A stretch of DNA of 64,000 nt from Bryoerythrophyllum caledonicum (taxonomy: Eukaryota; Streptophyta; Bryopsida; Pottiales; Pottiaceae): NCBI GenBank assembly GCA_963971425.1, contig OZ020517.1, positions 10,852,501 to 10,916,500 of the forward strand, written 5' to 3'. The translations under genes were made by a program, and so were the position numbers. Position 1 is the first letter of the stretch, and each line of letters opens with the position of its first letter. Under the pieces are notes generated by a model, which worked only from the letters and a program-made list of their open reading frames with translations, ran no database searches and was not told the origin of the DNA. Positions 22,788 to 31,870 of this stretch are shown here, piece by piece.

Positions 22788-23390
22788 CTACTCCTCAGAT
22801 GTGAAGTCATCGTCACTGCCCTGATGGATAAACGGCATACTGCTATCAGAACCACTATGAGAATCAGTATTAGCCTCCTCAGCCTCGTCACCCACAAAAA
22901 CCTTCGCTTCGGAGCCGGATCGAGCAGTCGGTGGACGTCGTGGAGGCGACGGCTGCGCTACGGATGCAGTAGCAGCAACTTCAGCATACTCAGGCAAAAT
23001 ATGCGGCTGCTCCGGACTGACAACCTTCCCTGCCAAGCGAGCCAGCACTCCAACGGGAAGTGTTGACAGAGAAGCCATCAACGACGTCGAGAACCGTTTG
23101 CAACTAATTTACATTAGCAAAATACCAATGATAGAATAAGATAACGAAAAAAAAATCAATGAAGAGAACTTACTTACAAGTTCTCTTCGGCGTAGTCTTT
23201 ATCTCTGGTTCATCATCACCAAGCTCCAAAGGGCGCTTGAGAGAAGTCTGCTCCATGGGCTCAACAGTCGCAGAATTAACCTCCAACATCTGTGGAATCA
23301 TGGGTCGAAGCACCTCGTCTACCAAGTCTTTGTTTGCTTCCAAGGCAAGAATATGACGCTTGAGGGCTTTGCAAGCCTTGATAGAGGCAC
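22788..23390 (-). CDS. Last two exons: motif I region and acidic C-terminus
   Basis: Exon 23390-23174 continues motif I (GASIKACKALKRHILALEAN), equal to the glycine loop and the acidic residue that binds the ribose in AdoMet enzymes. The final exon, 23103-22788, has a proline/serine-rich stretch and ends SDDDFTSEE before TAG. The junction uses TGTAA|GTAAGT and ATTAG|TTGC. The C-terminal tail is unlike any domain I know. Confidence 0.5.
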
Positions 23391-23478
23391 CTGGAAAAAG
23401 AGTGGAATACAAACAGTAATAAGTAAGAATCAGTTTTGGCTAATCAAAAAACAAAATGTTTAAATGAAATGCAAATAC

Positions 23479-25117
23479 CAATAGAAGCGGTGAGGTCCAT
23501 GACGATTTCATCCTCCTTAGTGCAAAGATCAATAAGAGCCTCCAATAGATTCTACGACTTCTTTCTGGCTCCTCGCCATGGCATCCCGGTGGAAGCCCTC
23601 ATCGTCAGTGACTCTTGGGTGATGTAGTTGGTCGCATGACCGTCAGAAGAAAGCTCAATCCCATCCGCCAAAAGCTCCACTCTGTCATTGAAGACAAATG
23701 AAATTGGAGGATCCCTCTTCCGAACGAAGCACTTGACCATGAAAGTCTTGTGTACGCGGCCGGGGCGACCATTAGAGAAGAGCGGAAGTCCATTGATGGC
23801 GAACCACTTCGCCTCTTCGTCAAATCTCGACCACTGAGCCCAGGAAACCAGTTCATTTGAAATGAACCTGGAATCTGGATAGAACACGATGATAGCTCCT
23901 CCATCACGAAGAAACGACTCTGTCAACTCGAAGTTAAATCAAATCCACAATGATTCTCTCCGACCCTTGGGGGTCGACACTGTAGGTAGTGTATTCCATG
24001 GTGGAATCACAGTACCACCCTGAATGCCTGGGACTGGCAAGTCCTCTGGAATGTCAAATATGAACATATCCGCCAAACCATCCTCAGTCAACTCCCCCTT
24101 CATATACTGCGACTTGGATCCGCTGTGGGCCATCAACCACTGTGCTATATCCCTCCAAACTGGGAGAATGTCATCCTCAGCAGTAATTGAATCATACTCA
24201 GTAAAGATAGAGTAGGCGCTGATATTGCTTACCTCAACAGCTACAATGGACTCTGTCTGCTCCACTACATGAATCGAATAGATGGTCTACGTTGGTTTTG
24301 TAACGAATGCTCCTGGGCGGCTGCCGGCGGATGGAGAAGCGCCAAATGTTGTCAATACAGGTGCTGGCTGCGAGAACGATCCAAGATCCACGGCAAACAA
24401 CAATTTCTCGAGCCCCTCCTTCGCCACCAGAGCTGTCAAGTCCTTGTTCCTTACTCGAGTCTCTTTCCTCTCCTTCCTGGCAGTCTCCTTCTCCAATCGT
24501 GCCGCTTTACGCTCTGCTCATCTGGCTGCAATCCTGGCCGCCTTCTGTTTTGCCCTCTCCTTGGCCTTTTCAGAGAGCTCAAGCTCAGGCTCAATCTGGA
24601 ATGGAGCTGAAGCTTGTAAAGGTGGACCCGCTCCTGAATGTGTTGCAAAGGCATCACAAGACTCCCGAAGCTTCACCTTGTCATCTGGAGTTGGAGCTGA
24701 ATGCCAATGCTCCAAGTACCAAGGACACTGAGCAAAACGATCCCGAGTAAAACAGCGCAACTGAGACTCTGTGAAGATGCACTCAGCGCTAACTGTGGTA
24801 TCACACCACTTCTTCAGCCGGATTGACAACTCTCGAGGCTGCAAAGCTCCGTTTGCAACGAGCTCTCTCCAAAAATATCGGAGCACCACTCTCTTGACAG
24901 TTTGAGGTGTCTCTGGCTCCTTGAGAAACTCATCAGACTTCACGAACGGCTTCGTCCCACTAAAATGGTTCTTAAACGCCTTCTTCCAGAACGTGAGAGA
25001 GTTGGCTTCAACCCATGAGCCAATATCCAGTACGGGGTTCGGGAGACCCTCCATCCTAATGGTGATATTGTCTTCCTTCATGACCTGGGCAAATAACTTC
25101 TCAGCCTCCTTCTCAAA
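23479..25117 (-). pseudogene. Large exon: linker and first part of the methyltransferase-like domain
   Basis: One frame runs 1639 bases, starting FEKEAEKLFAQVMKED and ending at DLTASI|G, and is broken only by TGA 24518-24520, TAG 24287-24289, TGA 23939-23941 and TAG 23552-23554. No frameshift separates the pieces and the exon keeps phase 1 at its 3' junction. Composition changes from a charged coiled segment (about 24380-24560) to a mixed alpha/beta segment (24265 onward). Substitutions only and no indels suggest young or methylation-driven decay. Confidence 0.65.
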
Positions 25118-26173
25118 CTATAAAATTAAAAAAATAATGTTACAAAACATACCTCACAACTGATGGAAAATTAATACAAAAAATGCGAACACGATGATTG
25201 TACTTACCACTGCCCAAAATGAAGCCACGTCAAGCCAGGGTTTGAGACTAATCTCCGAACATGGTGCTTTTGGGAAATTGTATTCATCTCTGCCTTCTTT
25301 CGACAAATTCCACCAACGCATCCATCTACCTTTGAACCTCGCAAAAACCTTGGAAGTGCAAAGGAGTTACAATTTCTCTTATGTGATTTCTGGCTTGTTC
25401 TGATAAACATCGTAATGATGTAGAATCTGAATTAGAGGACAACAATTTTAAATTAATACTATTAAAATAAGTATATGATGTTGAATGAACTAGTACGATG
25501 AATTGCACAAACGATTACCTCTTTGAAAAACTCTTCACCATTACGAGGGTCAACAATGGCAAGAAGTCGCGTGAGTAAGGTGCCACATTGAGTCTTCTTC
25601 TTTTGCACCGCTTTGGAGCACAGAGTGACCAAATCCGCCGAGCTCCCAACACGATCAGCCCCAACACCGGTCACAAGTGTGTCACGGTAAGTTCGAATAC
25701 AATCCTCTTGAGCTGCAATAAGCTCCCGCTACACGAAAAAATCAATTAAGTGAGTATGAGAATAATTGCCAAAATAACACACAATAACATATCATAAACG
25801 TATTCAGGACCACACATAATAGCATATAGTATGAAAGCTAGAGCCAAGTTAATTATCAAAACGTATCTCATAAAGTAACTTCAAGAATGAATCGAAGGTC
25901 ATATGGTACCACTTTTTGGTCCCCTTTCTAGCCCACTCCGCCACACTAGCATCGTGATCCTCCTCACTAATGAGACCCTTGAGCTGATCGAAGTCCAACA
26001 ACCCAAAATGTTGAACTCTCTTCACATCATGTGACAGTTGTTGTGTCACATGGTCCGAGTCTTTTTGCCTGAGTGACAATATTCATGAACATCAAAGAAT
26101 TGGAGAATAACCAAAGAAATACAAACAAATGTTAAAAAACCAAACAAAAAAAGAAATAAAGAAAAGAACTCAC

Positions 26174-26850
26174 TTGTTCCAGTCCGTCATGGCGTTTAGT
26201 AATATATGGCGGTTCCCCAATGTGGGCTCTAACAAAACAGCCCGAACCGGAATATGAAACGCAGAATCGTTCTTATGCATGGTGGATATGACATCTATCC
26301 ATGTAAGATTGCGGTGGTTGCCATCCCATACAAAAAAATAGCGATCAGAATGGCAATGTAACTCTGGCCTACTCGCAATCAAAGCTTCGAACTTGTGGTT
26401 TTCCTCACGCCAAATGTTTGACCATCCTGAGCGCTCCTCAGGAAGAACTTCCCGTTCTACCATGGAAAAGTTTCTCAAAGCAACATAGAAACAAGCAAAT
26501 CCTGGGTGGTAGCCTTTGACAAACTCACTCTTCAGCTTCTCGATGTCCGGCTTGACTGGAATACGCACCTCAGTCATTGGCAACATTCGGTAGAGTGGGA
26601 TGTACAACTCCCCGATAGTTGGAGAATGAGACTTCTGCAGCACATCGTAGGAAGTCTCACGAATGGACTTCCTTAATGAAAGCTCTATAGTATCCAAACC
26701 AGGGTCAACCCCCAACGCCGGTACAACTTGCAGGACTAAACTCGAATCCGCATGTGGAGATCCCAAAGCTTCAAAAGCAGAAGTAGTGTCCTTATTGGGC
26801 TGCTCTGAGTCCTCAGTTGGTGTGACCATGTCCCCATGCTGTGATGCCAT
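26174..26850 (-). CDS. Exon carrying the ParB-like DGNHR domain
   Basis: This 226-codon frame opens with MASQHGDMVTPTED and is free of stops up to a consensus donor (AA|GTGAGT) at 26174. The IPVKPDIEKLKSEF stretch corresponds to the ParB helix that sets out residues to try, and YFFVWDGNHRNLTW to the G-x-R/HR catalytic or nucleotide-binding motif shared by ParB and sulfiredoxin folds. Assignment rests on motif reading, not on a search. Confidence 0.6.
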
Positions 26851-27110
26851 CTACACACATCCATGGTACATAATCTTTTGTTACATACATGAGCATGAGA
26901 CTGGGGCTAAAATAAAATCCAGGAGAAGAAACATAAACAACAGATCATGAATATAGCAAATATCGAATGAGGTCGTATGAATCCAGCAAGTAGGTATCAT
27001 CCAAGATGTTAGAAACATCAAATTAAAACGCACATATAAGCAGCTAAAAAGAATGTTTGTGAGACCAAATGTTAAGTTGTCAATATAAAAAAACGCCAAG
27101 AACTCGTGTA
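26851..27110. other. Sequence immediately upstream of the ParB-like exon
   Basis: A splice-acceptor-like GTGTGTAG sits directly before the ATG at 26850. Otherwise this is AT-rich DNA leading into the tandem palindrome array. It is either promoter/leader or the 3' end of a long intron. Confidence 0.4.
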
Positions 27111-29980
27111 CCTCGGATCCGAGGCATCAACAGACCATCACAACGAACTTCATGCTTTATTCTAAGTATGAAAACATATAATTCAACTCCACTAAGTAAA
27201 CAGGCCAGCAATCAAGCCATGCAAGTTAAAAACCTCATAATCATACATGCGTCTCAAGAAAATGAAGGTTCTCATGTAGAGAGGACGACTTGATCTCACA
27301 CCAGAACTTACACGAGCATCAAAAGAGCATTAGATCGAGAACAACATAGGTGAATTCACTAAAGGAAACAACAAAGTCTACCCAAGAATACTGCGAATGT
27401 GTATCCACTACGACTTGATCTCACACCAGAACTTGCACGAGTTCAACACAATTGGTTCCAAGAACGTGCATAAAACAAACGAGTAGCATGCAGCATAAAA
27501 ATCGCATACTGAAGAGAATGCGAATCATACAACTTGGACGTGCAATCGCCTACCTCGGATCCGAGGCACCTGAAGACTTCTACAAATGTCATTTGAGAAT
27601 TTACACAGGCCACAGGAATGCGTGTGTGAGATACAACAATTCAAAAGCTTGAAGACCTCAGAAAGAAACGGCAAAGCTAAACCCACATCGACCCAAAAAA
27701 AAATTCAGAATGGTGCTCTCCATGAGTCCCTCGGATCCGAGGGACCCTTAGTTCTCTCGAAATCTAATCTCATTCTGGTGGGTACATCATTCATATCTAA
27801 ACTTAAGCAATAGAACATGAACAAACAAAGATGATCTTAGCAACTATCGCGTGAGGTCGCATGTCTCCAGCAAGTTAGTATCATTCAGGATGTAAGAAAA
27901 ATCAACTTAAAACGCACATGTAAGCAGCTGAAAAGAATGTTAGTGAGATCGAATGTGAATTTGTGAATATTAAAATACCACTACCACTAGTGTACCTCGG
28001 ATATGAGGCAACAACAGACCATCACATCACACTTCAAGCATTATTCGAAATATGAAAAAAAGAATTAAAATCTACAAAGAAAACAGTCCAGCAGGAAGAA
28101 TATACGATTCTTGCATGCACAATCTGCATGAACAATCAAAAGCCTACAACTACACAAATTCAATACGTATGTGGTTAATGAATAAGCATGAAAGTTAATG
28201 ACCACATAATCACACATGCGTCTCAATAGGAATGACCCCAACACTTGCAAGAGGACAAATGAACGTTCACATGCAAACAAGACGACACGAATCTCACACT
28301 AGCACGATGAAGAAATCATCACTTTTGATTCTCAAAACTTGCATAAATCAATCGAGTAGTATTTAGCATTTAAATAGCGTCATCATGAGAATGCGAAGGA
28401 TGCAACCTGGACCTGCAATCACATACCTCGGATCCGAGGTACCTCCAGACTTCTTCTAAACTCATTTAAGAATATACACACGCCACAGGAATACTTGATT
28501 GAGATTCAACTAATCATAAGCAAGAAGACCACAGAAGGAAACGGTGAAGGTGAACCCACATTGACCAAAAAAAATAAAAATAAAAAAGGTGCTCTCCATG
28601 AGTCCCTCGGATCCGAGAGACCCTCTGTTCTCTCGAAATCTGATCTCATTCCCGTGGGTAGATCATACAGATCTAAACTTATACAATAGAGCATGAACAA
28701 CATAGATGAATTTAGCTACTATCGAGTGAAGTCGCATCATGCCAGCAAGTTTGTATCAATCAGCATATTAGACTCATCAACTAAGAACGCACATGTAAGC
28801 AGCTGAAACGAATGTTAGTGAGACCCAATGTTAATTTGTGAATATTAAAATACCACTACTACAAGTGTACCTCGGATCCGAGGCATCAACAGACCATCAC
28901 AGAACACTTTAAGCATTATTCTAAGTATGAAAACACATAATTCAACTCCAATTAGTAAACTGCCCAGCGATCAAACCATGCAAGTAAATGACCTCACAAT
29001 CATCAATGCGACTCAAAAAAACGAAGGTTCACATGCAAAGAGGACGACTTGATCTCACACCAGAACTATTACGAGTTCAACTTTATTGGTTCCAAGAACG
29101 CGCATGGAACAAACGAGTAGCATGCAACATAATCAGAGCATCATGAAGGTCATGCGATTCATGCATCCTGGACGTGCAATCGCCTACCTCGGATCCGAGG
29201 CACCTTAAGACTTTTACAAATCTCATTTGAGAATTTACACACGCCACAGGAATGTGTGTATGAGATTCAACTATTCAAAAGCTTGAAGACCACAGAAAGA
29301 AACGGTATAGCTAAACCCACATCGACCAAATAAATAAATTCAGAATGGTGCTCTCCATGAGTCCCTCGGATCCGAGGGACCCTCAGTTCTCTCGAAATCT
29401 GATCTCAAAAACGATAGTACTTCATACAGATCTAAACCTAAACAATAGAGCATGAACAACAAAGATGAATTTAGCAACTACCGATCGAGGTAGCATCAAA
29501 CCAGCAAGTTTGTATCAATCAGCATGTTAGACGCATCAACTAAGAACGCACATGTAAGCAGCTGAAAAGAATGTTACTGAGACCGAATGTTAATTTGTGA
29601 ATATTAAAAAACGACAAGAACTCGTGTACCTCGGATCCGAGGCATGAACAGACCATCACAAAGAACTTCATGCTTTATTCTAAGTATGAAAATACATAAT
29701 TATAATCCACTAAGTAAACAGTCCAACAATCAAACCATGCAAGTAAATGACGTGATACTCATAAATGCGTCTCAATAAAATGATGTTCACATGCAAAGAA
29801 GACGACTTGATTTCACACCAGAACTTGCACGAGCATTAAAAGAGAATAAAACCAAGAATAGCAAGGTGAATACAATAATGCAAACAGCGAAGTCTACTCA
29901 AGAAAACCGCCAGTGTGTATCCACTTCGGTATTAAAAAAACGAAAGAATGGTGATAATCATCAGTCCCTCGAATCCAGAA
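27111..29980. repeat. Tandem array of about 0.88-kb units, each with three CCTCGGATCCGAGG palindromes
   Basis: Units repeat with periods of 884, 875 and 759 bp (anchors 27111, 27995, 28870, 29629). Each holds an A site (GTACCTCGGATCCGAGGCA, followed by ACAGACCATCAC), a B site (27553, 28426, 29187) and a C site (27729, 28605, 29364, 29967) extended to GTCCCTCGGATCCGAGGGAC. Eight sites are perfect 14-bp palindromes; 27995, 28605 and 29967 are damaged. The DNA between sites is repeated too (TGAGTCCC, CGCACATGTAAGCAGCTGAA). No protein is encoded. The array lies directly 5' of the ParB/methyltransferase-like gene. Confidence 0.85.
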
Positions 29981-31054
29981 TCTTAGAATCATTAAAACCC
30001 AAATTCTAATACACCAGTAGGGATGAGTAATCTTGTGCCGCGGTTCCGAGGCACATTTACACATGATTGATCCCACAAGCGAATTCCACATATGAAAGTG
30101 CGACATGAAGGATTCAGTTCAGAGTAGAAATATAACTCACGAGAAGCGCCAACCGGTTCGGAGCGGCCTCGCTAACGTCAATGAGAGCAACGGTAAACCC
30201 TCCTTCGGCACGACTCACTGCAGCGCACACCTGATAAAGACACAGAAATTTAGGGTTTACCAAACCTTTGGAAATACCACTCACAGATTCAGGGTTTAGG
30301 AGATGAAGTAATTAGGTTTTGGGTGTTGGGTTTATTGGTATTGACTAGGGTTTAGACTACATAACATCAGTATTGAACATAAATAGAAGACACGGGACAA
30401 AATGAACGAGCAAATGAACAAGCATTCAAATGAAGAAAATGGAAACGAGCCGGTGATAATTTCGGGTATTCACCTGTCTAGTTTGAGTCTGCAGCACCTT
30501 GTCGTCGTGTGTCGTCCACTTCCTTCTCCAACCTCAACAAGTCCAGCCTGCAAGTGAAAGCGATAACATGTTATGAAAATCGTCTCATGCAATTCCACAT
30601 ATGCATCTAACCTAATCTCCAAGGACAAGTTATACCTGCGATGCAATGGAAGAAACTAAAGCCCAAGTATTTTCATTCACCAAAAGTAGACTTCAAACTG
30701 AAATTAGACGAACTAAATGGTAGGTGTAGGAATGTACAGTGACCCTTAAGAGTAGCAAGGGCTTCTGCACGAGTAAGAAATAAAGTAGTAGTTTTGACTC
30801 AACTCTGAGAGATGATCCAAATGCCCTAAAACTAACGCATATTGAATCCATCAATCTCTAGGAAGTTAAAATATACGGTTCTAAATACCTAATTTTCTAG
30901 AAACCATAACGCACAATATAGTTGGAGATTCATTGCGATAAATATGAAACCATGAATAAGATGCATATTGTTAAACATTTAGAAGATATCGTACCTGTGT
31001 CATTTGGGCCCGCTCCGCATCCAACAGTATTGACCCACTTTCCCCCGCGCTACC
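29981..31054. other. Mostly non-coding region with possible minus-strand exons
   Basis: A clean candidate exon lies at 30230-30141 on the minus strand: TTTATCAG acceptor, 30 open codons (VCAAVSRAEGGF, ALIDVSEAAPNRLALL), then a GTGAGT donor in phase 0. A second possible exon is near 30478-30551. They could be 5' exons of the ParB-like gene, with the palindrome array lying in an intron. TTTAGGGTTT-like words occur at 30250-30345. Confidence 0.35.
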
Positions 31055-31595
31055 TCAATCGGTCCTTGGTCGACCAATGGTTGCCCTAGACGAGGACCGA
31101 TTCCTATTTCTTGTGGATTGTGATGAATTTACTCGGCTCTTAGGGTCCATACTAGAGTCCATGATTTGGCAGTCATTGTCGTCAACAACACCGTTGGCAC
31201 CCTTACTCCCATGCATCGAGCTTACTGATGCATTAGGTCCCGTGAAATCACTCGTCACGGTAACTTGTATAGACTCTTCTTCCCCCCTTTCTCTATGTTG
31301 CTACATCAAATTGCTGGACGACTACACATTACAAATTTTAAGTATGACCAATACATCATTGTAGAGTAAAAACTAACTAAGCATATGAATATGAAGCATG
31401 CACTCGAACAGAATAGTGAGCCGCCTCTTCCGCTTGGAGAATACTTGACAAATTCCTGAATCGAACAGGCCCTTCAGATGACAGGTCCTCACGACTCTCC
31501 TCAGAAGCCAAGGCCTTGTGCTGTTGTGGCTGCGTAGGGGACCTCCTGGGCTTAAACATCATATTCATTATATTGGGAGATTGGGAGCCTCCCAA
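31055..31595 (-). CDS. Hypothetical two-exon serine-rich coding segment
   Basis: Two open minus-strand frames, 31595-31377 (MGGSQSPNIMNMMFKPRRSP, ends HYSVR before a GTGCAT donor-like site) and about 31300-31055 (QHREREEGESIQVTVTSDF then Ser/Arg-rich to RPRTD), could be exons of one gene. Composition is polar and probably disordered. I recognise no family. They may belong upstream of the ParB-like gene, or be unrelated. Confidence 0.3.
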
Positions 31596-31787
31596 AATAT
31601 TATATGAAGCTTATGTCGACCTAAATATGCAAATATTTAGTGAATTTACACAATGAATTTTGTCCTATATGTACAATATGGGTACATATTCAGCTCGAGT
31701 CGAGCTGAATGTGCACAATCATTTTCTATTGGGAAAACCATTCATACCTTTCAAAGTCCTGGAAATCTCCCAATATAATGAATATGG
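31560..31787. repeat. Perfect 21-bp inverted repeat around a 186-bp spacer
   Basis: The word at 31560-31580 (starts CATATTCATTATATTGGGAG) is the exact reverse complement of 31767-31787. Similarity continues a little further outward. It may be a small inverted-repeat element or a hairpin close to the retrotransposon insertion point. Confidence 0.6.
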
Positions 31788-31866
31788 TGTTCTTAGGATT
31801 TGAGTAGTGTGTTGTTCTTCTCTTCCGGCCACCCTTGCTTCTCATCCTCTGTAAGTCGTACTACTT

Positions 31867-31870
31867 GCGT
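31867..31870. repeat. Left copy of the 4-bp target-site duplication GCGT
   Basis: GCGT at 31867-31870 directly precedes the first LTR, and the same four bases follow the last LTR at 51072-51075. Integrase of Ty3/gypsy elements makes 4-5-bp duplications, so the whole array behaves as one insertion. Confidence 0.7.

Larger units (their letters stand above)
22788..26850 (-). pseudogene. ParB-like / DNA-methyltransferase-like protein gene, 7 exons, four in-frame stops
   Basis: The minus-strand exons are 26850-26174, 26068-25867, 25728-25519, 25348-25208, 25117-23479, 23390-23174 and 23103-22788; their phases agree throughout. The N-terminal part (about residues 85-215) reads like a ParB/sulfiredoxin fold, with RIPVKPDIEKLKSEFVKG and the nucleotide-site motif VWDGNHR. 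The middle is Lys/Arg/Glu-rich. The C-terminal part follows beta-class N4/N6 DNA-methyltransferase order: a degenerate motif IV at FIFDIPED, LRDGGAIIVFY, and the cofactor-binding motif I (usually DPFxGSG) as MDLTASIGAS spanning the last large junction. ParB-methyltransferase fusions are known in phages and bacteria. Stops at 24518 (TGA), 24287 (TAG), 23939 (TGA) and 23552 (TAG), and a donor reading ATACGT at 25866, mark decay. The ATG at 26850 directly follows an AG, so further upstream exons are possible. Confidence 0.6.

Noticed and set aside
27111-29980. CRISPR-like array
   Set aside because: Units are 0.76-0.88 kb with palindromes far apart and similar intervening DNA; there are no short direct repeats with unique spacers and the genome is eukaryotic.
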